Below are positions 9,051 to 16,668 of a stretch of DNA of 64,000 nucleotides, in pieces. Position 1 is the stretch's first letter. Each line of letters starts with the position of its first letter. The DNA lies in the NCBI RefSeq assembly GCF_015220045.1, contig NZ_JADBGB010000006.1:1-64000 (forward strand), in the 5' to 3' direction. The notes below the pieces were generated by a model, which ran no database searches, was not told the origin of the DNA, and worked only from the letters and a program-made list of their open reading frames with translations. The position numbers and the translations under genes were made by a program. Source of the DNA: Marivivens aquimaris (GTDB lineage Bacteria > Pseudomonadota > Alphaproteobacteria > Rhodobacterales > Rhodobacteraceae).

Positions 9051-9665
9051 TTAGCCTTCCTTGTTCTCTGTAGGGTCTGCCTCGGGTTGCGAGGCAGCCG
9101 TGGTGCAAAGCTGCCGAAGCGTTACGAGTTGCTGAATCAGGTCTGCGCGATCCCGTGCGGTCATGCCGGCGGTTTTGGCCGCACGCTGCACGAAGTCCGA
9201 CAGCTCGGCCACGTCCAGACCCCTATTCGAAAAAACCTGCGCATGCGGTACAAGCGTGTCGAAGATTACCGCGCGAAAACGTTCGGCCGACTGCTGCAGA
9301 GCCTCTTCGCTGACGGCATTGACCCCGTCGATGAAATCCTGCGCATTCGGCATTGTCTGTATCGTGTCGTACCCACGGACCACCATTCGGTCGAAGATCA
9401 GGTCAAGCCTGGCCCCCAATGAATTCGCCGCCTGCAAGTCTGCGTGGATCTCTGCAAGGGCAAGGTCCGTGTATCGTTTGATCAATCCGCGCAGGATATC
9501 GTCCTTGTTGCGAAAATGATTGTAGAGCGTCTGACGCGACACGCTCGCTACTTCGCACAGGGCGCTCATGCTGGTGCGCTTCACGCCGTAACGCGAAAAG
9601 ACATGCAGTGCTGCGTCCAATATTGTTGATTCCAGTTCGGCCATCGACCCGTTCTGCCTTTGCAT
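9051..9665 (-). CDS. TetR-family repressor of the efflux operon
   Basis: A 204-residue one-domain-plus-ligand-pocket repressor. The N-terminal helix-turn-helix is classic (ILDAALHVFSRYGVKRTSMS, then VASVSRQTLYNHFRNKDDIL). The C-terminal half is variable, as expected for a ligand-binding domain. It is the first gene of the operon and the palindrome at 9693-9705 lies just upstream, so it probably represses itself and both pump genes until a substrate binds. ATG 9665 is used; ATG 9644 is also plausible. The inducer cannot be inferred. Confidence 0.88.
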   Translation of the reverse strand: MQRQNGSMAELESTILDAALHVFSRYGVKRTSMSALCEVASVSRQTLYNHFRNKDDILRGLIKRYTDLALAEIHADLQAANSLGARLDLIFDRMVVRGYDTIQTMPNAQDFIDGVNAVSEEALQQSAERFRAVIFDTLVPHAQVFSNRGLDVAELSDFVQRAAKTAGMTARDRADLIQQLVTLRQLCTTAASQPEADPTENKEG

Positions 9666-9692
9666 GAAGGCCGAAAGTGGACAAAAGCACCA

Positions 9693-9705
9693 AGATTGTC
9701 AATCT
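9693..9705. promoter_or_regulatory. Palindromic operator before the tetR-RND operon
   Basis: AGATTG-T-CAATCT is a perfect 13-bp inverted repeat 28 bp upstream of the tetR start. On the minus strand it contains TTGACA, a good -35 element, so a bound repressor would cover the promoter. Confidence 0.6.
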
Positions 9706-9774
9706 GTAAATCTGTAAAACTGCGTCCAGAAAGCCGCGGTTCTCCTAGTCGGCCGCCTGGTGCGGTCTTGTGGG

Positions 9775-10869
9775 TCAGGCATTGCGACCTGTGCGCATAC
9801 CCTCGGTATCGATGCGCCACATCCGATATCGCCCCTGCCCAGTCACTTCGCGGGTCAAACCCTTTGCCTCCATCCACGCCAGATTGCGCTGAACGGCGGC
9901 GCGGCTGGCTCCGGTCATGGACTCAGCCATTGGGGCGGAGACCAAGGGCCATTGAGAGAAAGTGTTTCGCAAGGCGACCGGCGTGCGGCCAGACAATTGC
10001 GCCATGATGGTCTCTGCGCGCGCGGTCCACGCTTCGATATCGTCAAGTGTTCGCGTCGCCGTTAGAATTGCGCTGTTCATCCCATCCAGCCAGTGGGCCA
10101 GGCGTTCGGGTGGCAAGCCCGAGACACGCAGCCCCCCTGCCCCGCCCATGGCGAGCGGTGCGAAGATGGCGCCGCTTCCGTCGCTGGCCGCGATCCTGGA
10201 CGCGGTGACGGCGGCTTCCATCAGGTCGTCGTGCCCACCGAGGCCCGCCAAGCCCCAGAGATGAAAACCCATGCAAGCCCGCGTGATTGGATGCAAGTCG
10301 CCCGCAGCGGCCATGACGTCCAGCCATCCGCCTGCGCGATCCCCGAAACGCTCAGCGCTGTCTTCAATATTCTCGGGGTCGCGGCGATCCAGGAAGGCGG
10401 CCAAATCGGCCTCCGGTCCGGGACCGCCTGTCAGGCGTCGAACAGCCCAGTGGGCGCGTGCCAGCGCATTTGGGTCATCCTGTGCACCTGACAGCCGCAT
10501 CGATACCCAGAGCGCCAGACGATCAAAACTCACCCGATCCCCTGCAAACCAACTGAGGTCCGCCGCCTCGATCAACGCGAGCCGATGCCGCCAACCTTCC
10601 GGGCCTCGCAGCAGCCGGTCATCCAGAGCCCCCAGGCGTCCAGCCACGCGGGCCAGCCGCGCAGCGTGAAGCCCCTCTGCCCTTGTCCAGTCTTCGATGA
10701 CAGCAGTGTCGGGCGGTTCTGCCCGCGGCCCGGGAGGCAAATCATCCGGCTCTTCTTCGAGTGGCCCAGGCAGGAACCAGAGATCATCCTCGCGAGCCTC
10801 TTCCTCCCCTTCGATTGTGATGAGGGGGTCGTCAAAATCATCATTCAAAGTAGAGGCCTGTGGTCTCAT
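9775..10869 (-). CDS. DUF1612/HTH-type plasmid regulator
   Basis: A 364-residue protein resembling the RHE_PE00001/DUF1612 group of alphaproteobacterial plasmid proteins. An acidic N-terminus is followed by a helical region (residues about 60-300) and a C-terminal winged helix (VSAPMAESMTGASRAAVQRN, then KGLTREVTGQGRYRMWRI) as in that family. A large palindrome abuts its start codon, so it may regulate itself. It is a single gene, divergent from the accessory block that starts at 11.17 kb. The role of the family is not established; regulation is an inference from the HTH and the operator. Confidence 0.65.
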   Translation of the reverse strand: MRPQASTLNDDFDDPLITIEGEEEAREDDLWFLPGPLEEEPDDLPPGPRAEPPDTAVIEDWTRAEGLHAARLARVAGRLGALDDRLLRGPEGWRHRLALIEAADLSWFAGDRVSFDRLALWVSMRLSGAQDDPNALARAHWAVRRLTGGPGPEADLAAFLDRRDPENIEDSAERFGDRAGGWLDVMAAAGDLHPITRACMGFHLWGLAGLGGHDDLMEAAVTASRIAASDGSGAIFAPLAMGGAGGLRVSGLPPERLAHWLDGMNSAILTATRTLDDIEAWTARAETIMAQLSGRTPVALRNTFSQWPLVSAPMAESMTGASRAAVQRNLAWMEAKGLTREVTGQGRYRMWRIDTEGMRTGRNA

Positions 10870-10897
10870 ATGTGCAAAATACTGTGTTTTTGCACAT
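10870..10897. promoter_or_regulatory. 28-bp palindrome at the start of the DUF1612 gene
   Basis: Perfect 10-bp arms (ATGTGCAAAA and TTTTGCACAT) with an 8-bp centre directly adjoin the start codon at 10869. Position and symmetry suggest an autoregulatory operator. A related hairpin, AATGT-TTGC-ACATT, occurs at 44737-44750 next to the predicted nic site. Confidence 0.65.
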
Positions 10898-11042
10898 TAC
10901 CCAAGTGATTTTGATGCAGTTGCCCACGCTCTTTATATGGTACGCGTGCGCGGCTGTCGGCGGAACCTCTCAGATCGGGCTCAGCACAAGGAAACCAAGG
11001 GTTTTTGGACGAGCACGACGAGAGAGCACTTACTTGCATTCG

Positions 11043-11117
11043 TTTACAAACGGTCGATTGTTCACGTGATCCGCATTTGTAAAGAGCCAGAGAAAGGGAA
11101 GCCCGGGTGCCGGGCTT
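11043..11117. promoter_or_regulatory. Two-hairpin element upstream of the ParB-like gene
   Basis: The first hairpin pairs TTTACAAACGG (11043-11053) with CCGCATTTGTAAA (11071-11083) and has the palindrome TCACGTGA in its loop. The second pairs AAGCCCGG (11099-11106) with CCGGGCTT (11110-11117) across a 3-nt loop. It lies about 50 bp before the coding start and has no T-run, so it is unlikely to be a terminator. It belongs to the set of strong hairpins upstream of plus-strand genes in this block. Confidence 0.5.
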
Positions 11118-11168
11118 GAAAGGATAGAGAGAGGCTCTTCCGGGTCCGGCATGACAAGGACCCTGATC

Positions 11169-13340
11169 ATGGCCAAGACCACGACCCGATCGAAACCCGC
11201 CACCAAGAAAAAGACCGAAGGCACTGGACCGGCAACGCCCGACGGCGCCGCCGGCGTCCGGATGATCTCACTCGACCAGTTGGAGCCGAGCCCGCTCAAC
11301 GTGCGCAAGGTTGCGGCAAGCGCCAGCGATGACGCCGAGCTCCTTGCCAGCATTCGTGAGACAGGCATCAAGCAGAACCTGGTGGTTCATGCTCTGTCTG
11401 AGACACGTTTTGCGGTCGATGCTGGCGGCCGCCGCCTCAAGGCGCTGAAGCAGCTCGCACAGGACGGCGTCATTCCCGTTGATCACCCGGTGCCCTGCCT
11501 CGTCGAAGATGAGCGCAATGCTGTGCTCACCTCCGCCACGGAAAACCTCCAGCGCGCGGCGATGCACCCGGCCGACCAGTTCGAGGCCTTTGAGGCGATG
11601 ATCGGCGAGGGGCGCAGTGAAGACGAGATCGCCCTGAAGTTCGGCGTCTCGGTCGACCTGGTGCGCCGCCGGCTTAAGCTTGCCCGTGTCGCGCCGGAAA
11701 TCATCGAGCAGTTCCGTGCCGGTGATCTGACCCTCGAATGCGTCATGGCCTTCACGTTGACCGACGACCATGATCGCCAGCTTGCGGTCTGGAACGCAGT
11801 GAAGGGCGGCTATCACATCCATCCACAGAGCATCAAACGCCAGCTGACCGAGACGGCGCATTCGGCGAACTCGGCCCTCGGGCGCTTTGTTGGCATCGAG
11901 GCCTATGAGGTGGCGGGCGGTATTCTGCTACGCGATCTCTTCGACGACCGTGCGAGTGCCCATATGGAAAACCCCGAACTCCTCGAGCGCCTCGCCATTG
12001 AGAAACTGCAGGCTGCGGCCAAACCCTTCGAGGCGGCGTGGAAATGGGTCGAAGTGCATCTCTCGGTGGACTACGGCGCGTTTCGCAGTTTCGGGCGGGT
12101 CTATCCACAGGATATCGACCCCGATCCGGACCTGCTCGCCGAGGAAGAGCGTCTGATTGCGCGCGAGGAAGAACTGGCGGCGCAGAATGACGGCGAGGAC
12201 TGGACCGACGCTGAAACCGAAGAGTACTACGCCATCGAGCCGCGCCTGCGCGAGATCGAAGCCCTGCAGCGCGAACGGCAACCTTACGCGGACGAATATC
12301 GTGCTATCGCTGGCGTGGTTCTGACCATCGGTCATGACGGGGCGTTGCGCGTCGAGAAGGGTCTGGTGCGGCCCGAGGATATTCCAGCCGCGCCCGAGCC
12401 CGGCGAGACCACCGCAGATGCGGATGGCGCCCCCTCCCCTGCCCGTCCGCAGGTGACGCCGCCAACCTCCTCGACGCCGGTGCCGAACTCCGACCCTGCC
12501 GCCACGCTGCGCAAGGCGGACGGGATTTCAGCAAGCCTCGCCGACGATCTGCGGGCAACCCGTCAGCACATCCTGCGGGCGCATCTGGCGGCGGATTTCG
12601 AGGTAGCGTTCGACGCGATGCTCTATGCGCTCTGCGAACAGGCTCTGGGGCGGTCCTACAATAACGAGGCGCTCGACATCTCGGTCCGTCCTTTCCAGGC
12701 GCAAAACCGCGAGGTGCTGCACACGGACACCGTCGCCCAGAAGATGCTCGAGGCGCTGAAACAGGACCTCGCCACGGACTGGATGAAGCTGGAGAAACCC
12801 GAGGACTTCCGGGCCATGTCGGCGCTGCCCATTGCCGACAAGCAGGCGCTTTTCGCCTGGGCGACGGGTCTGGCGGTTAAGCCGCAGCTCTCCTCCGACA
12901 ATCGCCCTTCCACGATCATCGAGGAGATCGGCGCGCGGCTTGACGTCGATGTGGCGGCCTGCTGGCGCCCGACTGCGCAGAATTACTGGGGTCGGGTCAA
13001 CAAGGGGCATGCGGTGGCCACTGCGCGCAAGCTGATCGGCGACGACTACGCCGAAGATCGCAATCGCGAGCGCAAGGGCGATATCGCGGCCGCGATGGAA
13101 CGGGCTTTCGCGGAAACGGCGGGCGAGACGGAAGGGTTCAACGCCGCGACGGTTGCAAAGACGACGCGCTGGCTGCCTGACGGGATGGTCTTTGCCGGTG
13201 CGACGGAGGCTGACGCCAAAATGACTGGCGATGCGCCCGAGGCCGAGGAAGGCGACGTGCCCGCGGCAGATCCTCTGGCCGAGGCGGAGAGCGATGAACC
13301 ATCGTCCTTGCCCGCTTTCCTCAGCGGGGATGCGGCCTGA
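11169..13340 (+). CDS. Large plasmid ParB/RepB-domain protein
   Basis: A 723-residue protein with a ParB N-terminal domain: LDQLEPSPLNVRKV at about residue 35, the box-II-like AGGRRLKALKQL at about 85, and TENLQRAAMHP at about 125. A helix-turn-helix follows (IALKFGVSVDLVRRRLKLA). The remaining two thirds are helical and acidic and not like chromosomal ParB, which is about 300 residues. No parA is adjacent and repABC has its own RepB, so a role in partition is doubtful. ParB-domain proteins of this kind are common near the transfer origin of conjugative plasmids and may act as DNA-binding or nuclease-like establishment factors. ATG 11169 has AAGGA 10 bp upstream; ATG 11151 is an alternative. 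Confidence 0.75.
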   Translation: MAKTTTRSKPATKKKTEGTGPATPDGAAGVRMISLDQLEPSPLNVRKVAASASDDAELLASIRETGIKQNLVVHALSETRFAVDAGGRRLKALKQLAQDGVIPVDHPVPCLVEDERNAVLTSATENLQRAAMHPADQFEAFEAMIGEGRSEDEIALKFGVSVDLVRRRLKLARVAPEIIEQFRAGDLTLECVMAFTLTDDHDRQLAVWNAVKGGYHIHPQSIKRQLTETAHSANSALGRFVGIEAYEVAGGILLRDLFDDRASAHMENPELLERLAIEKLQAAAKPFEAAWKWVEVHLSVDYGAFRSFGRVYPQDIDPDPDLLAEEERLIAREEELAAQNDGEDWTDAETEEYYAIEPRLREIEALQRERQPYADEYRAIAGVVLTIGHDGALRVEKGLVRPEDIPAAPEPGETTADADGAPSPARPQVTPPTSSTPVPNSDPAATLRKADGISASLADDLRATRQHILRAHLAADFEVAFDAMLYALCEQALGRSYNNEALDISVRPFQAQNREVLHTDTVAQKMLEALKQDLATDWMKLEKPEDFRAMSALPIADKQALFAWATGLAVKPQLSSDNRPSTIIEEIGARLDVDVAACWRPTAQNYWGRVNKGHAVATARKLIGDDYAEDRNRERKGDIAAAMERAFAETAGETEGFNAATVAKTTRWLPDGMVFAGATEADAKMTGDAPEAEEGDVPAADPLAEAESDEPSSLPAFLSGDAA

Positions 13341-13376
13341 CGCAGCAAACACCGATCTGAACCTGACCTGAGCCTT

Positions 13377-13406
13377 GGGCCGTCCTCACATCGAGGGCGG
13401 CCCTTT
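13377..13406 (+). terminator. Intrinsic terminator after the ParB-like gene
   Basis: GGGCCG-T-CCTC pairs with GAGG-G-CGGCCC, followed by TTT. It sits 36 bp after the stop codon. Confidence 0.65.
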
Positions 13407-13466
13407 CCGGCTGACGGGTTGCCTACAGCCGATATCGGATCGGCTGGCCCGTCCCGGAGATATCCC

Positions 13467-13847
13467 ATGACCACCACACTCGATCTCGATCCCGTTCGGG
13501 AAGCCGCGCTGATCGCCGCGCAAAACGATGCGTTTCGCCGCTCGATCCTCGGCACGACCCCTGTCGCCGATGCCCCGCAGGGCCAGTTCGTGATGACACG
13601 CGGCGTCGCGGCGCTTGGGCCCGACGCCCAACTGGAGCTAACCCGCTGTGTTGCCGCGTTTGACGGGTTCGATGCCGACAGCGACCCGCAGTGTTGGCAC
13701 GAGATGGGCGTCATCGACCTCGATGGCACAACCGTCTGGTTCAAGGTCGATTTGTACGACGTCGACTACCAATATGGCTCGCCTGAGCCCTCCGATCCCG
13801 CGCAAACGCGCCGCGTCCTGACCCTGCTTCTGCCGTCGGAATACTGA
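13467..13847 (+). CDS. DUF3768 family protein
   Basis: A 126-residue protein matching the DUF3768 pattern: AQNDAFRRSIL near residue 20, TRGVAALG near 45, a central FDGFDADSDPQCWHEMG, WFKVDLYDVDY near 95, and a C-terminal RRVLTLLLPSEY. The ATG at 13467 has CGGAGA upstream, and a hairpin terminator lies on each side, so it is probably its own transcription unit. The family is widespread on alphaproteobacterial plasmids; no function is established. Position in the predicted leading region makes a role in plasmid establishment possible. Confidence 0.8.
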   Translation: MTTTLDLDPVREAALIAAQNDAFRRSILGTTPVADAPQGQFVMTRGVAALGPDAQLELTRCVAAFDGFDADSDPQCWHEMGVIDLDGTTVWFKVDLYDVDYQYGSPEPSDPAQTRRVLTLLLPSEY

Positions 13848-13873
13848 CGCCCTCCACCCCCAATCGCCGCCCT

Positions 13874-13904
13874 GGACCGCCCTTGCACAAAAGGCGGTCC
13901 TTTC
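13874..13904 (+). terminator. Hairpin terminator after the DUF3768 gene
   Basis: GGACCGCC (13874-13881) pairs perfectly with GGCGGTCC (13893-13900), followed by TTTC. The loop is 11 nt. Confidence 0.6.
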
Positions 13905-13963
13905 GGGCTGGCGGGTTCCAAGGGGTGCGATGATCGCGTCCGGCCTGCTGCAGGAGACCAGAG

Positions 13964-14260
13964 ATGGCCAAGACACTCGACTACCAGATCACCCTCTATC
14001 CCGCGCATCGTGACGGCGCCTTCGTTGTTACCCAGTTCCAAATGCTGGGGAGCTACCCCGAAAAGTGCATCCAGGCCGCGGGCATGGATGACCTCATCGA
14101 CAAGGTGACGCAGTTCGCCATGGAACATGGCGAAAGCTGCAGCGCTTCGGTGCGCTGCCTCGCCCCGCGCAAACCACCGGGGTTCAAGCGCGCGACCGAG
14201 AACCTCTATTTCAACCTGGTTGACCGGACGGCTGAGAAACGCGGCACCGCGGCAGCCTGA
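13964..14260 (+). CDS. Conserved plasmid protein, 98 aa, function unknown
   Basis: Begins MAKTLDYQITLYPAHRDGAF with GGAGACCAGAG upstream. It is a small protein with alternating beta-like segments and one amphipathic helix (GMDDLIDKVTQFAMEHGE). No domain, membrane segment or catalytic motif is recognised. It lies between DUF3768 and DUF6878 genes on the same strand, each separated by GC-rich hairpins. The tail is rich in Arg and Lys (APRKPPGFKRATENLYF), which could suit nucleic-acid contact, but that is a guess. Confidence 0.6.
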   Translation: MAKTLDYQITLYPAHRDGAFVVTQFQMLGSYPEKCIQAAGMDDLIDKVTQFAMEHGESCSASVRCLAPRKPPGFKRATENLYFNLVDRTAEKRGTAAA

Positions 14261-14339
14261 AGCCCGCCAAAGGAAGCCTCCGGGGCGGCCTGGCTGAGCG
14301 GTCGCCCTCCCCTTCCCTCAATTCCAAAGGACAAAAGAC

Positions 14340-14723
14340 ATGACACAAGCGACTGATTTCTACGCACAGATGCTCGACTCCCAGAGACGTGCAGCCGAGC
14401 AACGGGTCGAGACCCGCGCTTCCCTTCTCTGTCAGCTGCGGGCCCTCGGTGTGAGGAGCATCGAGGTGCAATACGAAGGCTACGGCGATTCCGGCAATGT
14501 CGAGGATGTCGTGGTGGCCCCTGACACGGTCACCCTGACGGACGAGTTGCGGCGCCGGGTCGAAGACTTCGGCTGGGATTTTGCCTATGCGCTGAGTCCC
14601 GGTTTTGAGAACAACGAAGGTGGCTATGGCGAACTGACCTGGGCACTCGAGGCGGACAAGATCGATGTCAGCCACTCGAACCGCTATATCGAGACCAACA
14701 CCACCGAACACGAGGGGCTTTGA
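14340..14723 (+). CDS. DUF6878 family protein
   Basis: A 127-residue acidic protein. The N-terminal helix (QMLDSQRRAAEQRVETRASL) is followed by IEVQYEGYGDSGNVEDV and a C-terminal GYGELTWALEADKIDVSHSN, the core pattern of DUF6878. The next gene starts 1 bp after its stop, so the two are surely co-transcribed and probably act together. The high acidic content would fit a DNA mimic, but that is only inference from composition. Function unknown. Confidence 0.7.
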   Translation: MTQATDFYAQMLDSQRRAAEQRVETRASLLCQLRALGVRSIEVQYEGYGDSGNVEDVVVAPDTVTLTDELRRRVEDFGWDFAYALSPGFENNEGGYGELTWALEADKIDVSHSNRYIETNTTEHEGL

Positions 14724-14724
14724 C

Positions 14725-15201
14725 ATGGCACATCCCCTCCACCACGCCGAAAGCTCGGCCCGAAAGTTCGGCGGCGTTCCAGATGACTATCAGTTCGTGC
14801 ATGACTGGTTTGATGCGTCCAAGGAACACCTCGCGGTTTTCACCCATCGCGCACATCGGCATCACACGCTTGGGATTTTCGAAGCCGAGCGGCTGTTCGG
14901 GCGCAGCCTGACCAACAGTGCGGGCCGGGTCGTGCCGATCCGCTGGATCTGCGAACAGCATGTGCGCGAAGACTGCCAGGGGCGCATCCCGTCGTTGGCG
15001 GATTGGCTTGGCCGCATTCAGCCGGAGCCGTGGATGGCCAATGGGCGGATCGACAACGACCTGACGCAGATTAGCAGCGATCCGCGCGCGGCTTGGATCG
15101 AAGCAGTCGCCAATCACCAGACCATTCTCGGCTTTGAGGATTGGCTGCTGAAGGTTTCTGTCGAGCACGTCCAGCATCGCGAGAACCGCGCCGCCGCCTG
15201 A
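14725..15201 (+). CDS. DUF6915 family protein
   Basis: A 158-residue protein with the DUF6915 layout: HHAESSARKFGGVPDDYQFV at the start, WFDASKEHL, a His-rich FTHRAHRHHTLGIFEAERLF, and then RVVPIRWICEQHVREDCQGR followed by IPSLADWLGRI. The conserved histidines suggest metal binding or a hydrolase-like centre, but no activity is known. It follows the DUF6878 gene at 1 bp. An in-frame ATG further upstream (14665) would overlap that gene and is not used. Confidence 0.7.
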   Translation: MAHPLHHAESSARKFGGVPDDYQFVHDWFDASKEHLAVFTHRAHRHHTLGIFEAERLFGRSLTNSAGRVVPIRWICEQHVREDCQGRIPSLADWLGRIQPEPWMANGRIDNDLTQISSDPRAAWIEAVANHQTILGFEDWLLKVSVEHVQHRENRAAA

Positions 15202-15247
15202 TCCATGGGGGCAATGACGCCAACGCCCCTCGGAAAGCACTCTGACC

Positions 15248-15287
15248 GACCCGCTCGAGCCTCTACCGGCCGGGCGGGTCGATTTCG
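15248..15287 (+). terminator. Hairpin terminator after the DUF6878-DUF6915 pair
   Basis: GACCCGC (15248-15254) pairs with GCGGGTC (15274-15280) followed by GATTTCG. It ends just before the next gene's ribosome-binding site. Confidence 0.5.
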
Positions 15288-15307
15288 TTTCAAGAAAGGA
15301 CATCGAT

Positions 15308-15949
15308 ATGCACGACCCTGTCTATGAGGAGGCCCACCGCGGCCACACCATCAAGATCTACCACGACCCCGACGCTGAGAGCCCGCGGGAGTGGTCCAAC
15401 CTCGGCACGCTGATTTGTTGGCACCGCAGATACCGCCTGGGTGACAGCCACTTCTTCGACAGCCCCGAGGCGTTCTTGCGCGATCTCTCGGGCGTCTCAG
15501 CGCAGAGCGACCTTTCGATGGACCAGCTGCGGGACCGCGCCGAACGCAAGTCCGTCCTGCTGCCCGTGTTTCTCTACGACCATTCCGGCCTCGCAATGAA
15601 CACGATCGGGTTCCATTGCCCGTGGGATTCCGGTCAGGTCGGTTACGTCTATGTGACGCTCGAGGCGGTTCGGAAAGAGTTCGGTGTGAAACGCGTCACC
15701 AAGGCGCTGCGCGAGAAGGCTGAAGACATCCTGCGCGGCGAAATCGTCAGCTACGATGCCTATCTTGGCGGTCGGGTCTATGGCTATGTCATTGAGCAGG
15801 ACGGCGAGGAGGTCGACGCCTGCTGGGGGTTCGTCGGGCACTATGAGCTGGACTGCCTGTCGGAGGCGTGTGCTTTTGTGGACCAGCTGAACTTGCAGGA
15901 TGTACACAGACCCGCTGGCGAGCTGGGCGCAAGCCCACCCCCGAGTTGA
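15308..15949 (+). CDS. Conserved plasmid/phage protein, 213 aa, function unknown
   Basis: The sequence contains motifs that recur in unnamed phage and plasmid proteins: EWSNLGTLICWHRRYRLGD near residue 30, a VFLYDHSGLAMNTIGF box with the following CPWDSGQVGYVYV near 100, and a late VYGYVIEQDGEEVDACWGF. It starts at ATG 15308 with AAAGGA upstream. Very even conservation of Trp, Cys and Asp residues suggests a compact enzyme-like fold, but I cannot name an activity. It lies in the same series of short accessory genes as the DUF proteins and ends just before the parDE pair. Confidence 0.65.
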   Translation: MHDPVYEEAHRGHTIKIYHDPDAESPREWSNLGTLICWHRRYRLGDSHFFDSPEAFLRDLSGVSAQSDLSMDQLRDRAERKSVLLPVFLYDHSGLAMNTIGFHCPWDSGQVGYVYVTLEAVRKEFGVKRVTKALREKAEDILRGEIVSYDAYLGGRVYGYVIEQDGEEVDACWGFVGHYELDCLSEACAFVDQLNLQDVHRPAGELGASPPPS

Positions 15950-15999
15950 ATTGATCACAGTACTCATATATCTTATTCATGCGTATTCTGGAGGTGGGC

Positions 16000-16251
16000 A
16001 TGGCAAGTACAAGCGTCACACTTGGTCCCCATTGGGACGAATTCATCGCCCTGATGCTGAAGGAGGGCCGTTACGGGTCAACCAGCGAGTTGATCCGTGC
16101 CTCCTTGCGTCTTATGGAGGAGCAGGAAGGTCAGCGGGCGCGGCTTCGGGTTGCCTTGATGGAGGGCAAGCAATCCGGTGATGCCGGACCGCTCGATATG
16201 GATGAAATCAAGCGCGAAGCGCGGAGCCGCTCCGGCGCTCCTGATGCGTGA
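16000..16251 (+). CDS. parD: ParD-type antitoxin
   Basis: An 83-residue ribbon-helix-helix antitoxin (MASTSVTLGPHWDEFIALML, then EGRYGSTSELIRASLRLMEE) that dimerises, binds its own promoter and neutralises ParE through the C-terminal tail. GGAGG precedes ATG 16000. Its stop overlaps the toxin start by 8 nt, the normal translational coupling of parDE. The pair would stabilise the plasmid by post-segregational killing. Confidence 0.9.
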   Translation: MASTSVTLGPHWDEFIALMLKEGRYGSTSELIRASLRLMEEQEGQRARLRVALMEGKQSGDAGPLDMDEIKREARSRSGAPDA

Positions 16252-16543
16252 CATTCATCACTCCCAGGCGGCAAGAGCCGATCTCGTCGACATCTGGGTC
16301 GAGACGTACCGACACTGGGGCGAGGCGCAGGCGGACCGCTATCTCGACGACATCGATCGCGCAGTGACGGGGCTGATAGACAATCCTCAAATGGGTGTGG
16401 ACTGTTCCGATCTCTTGCGGGGTGCGCGCAAGCTGATCACGGGCCGGCACCTCGTGTTCTACGAAGTGCTCCCGGACAAGATATTCGTGATCCGGGTCCT
16501 GCATCAATCCATGGACTTGCCGCGACATCTGCGGCCGGCCTGA
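16244..16543 (+). CDS. parE: ParE-type toxin
   Basis: A 99-residue RelE/ParE-superfamily protein. Seen: HSQAARADLVDIWVETYRHW at the start, the middle DRAVTGLIDNPQMG, and the C-terminal HLVFYEVLPDKIFVIRVLHQ with MDLPRHL, all typical of ParE. Family members poison DNA gyrase; individual targets vary. ATG 16244 overlaps parD (ATGCGTGA). The full-length sequence suggests an active toxin. Confidence 0.9.
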   Translation: MRDIHHSQAARADLVDIWVETYRHWGEAQADRYLDDIDRAVTGLIDNPQMGVDCSDLLRGARKLITGRHLVFYEVLPDKIFVIRVLHQSMDLPRHLRPA

Positions 16544-16593
16544 CATCGGGCAAACACGCACCGGGGCTTTGCCAGAAAGAGCGAGAGGCAGGG

Positions 16594-16614
16594 CGGGAGG
16601 GGTGACCCCTCCCG
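16594..16614. promoter_or_regulatory. Perfect hairpin upstream of the strawberry-notch gene
   Basis: CGGGAGGGG-TGA-CCCCTCCCG, a 9-bp stem with a 3-nt loop, lies between parE and the next gene. There is no T-run; GTGAGAGAGTGCGCGCGGGG follows. It could terminate parDE or be part of the next gene's leader. Confidence 0.5.
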
Positions 16615-16668
16615 GGTGAGAGAGTGCGCGCGGGGCTTGGGGCCAACCCTCAACCCCGGAGATTGCCG

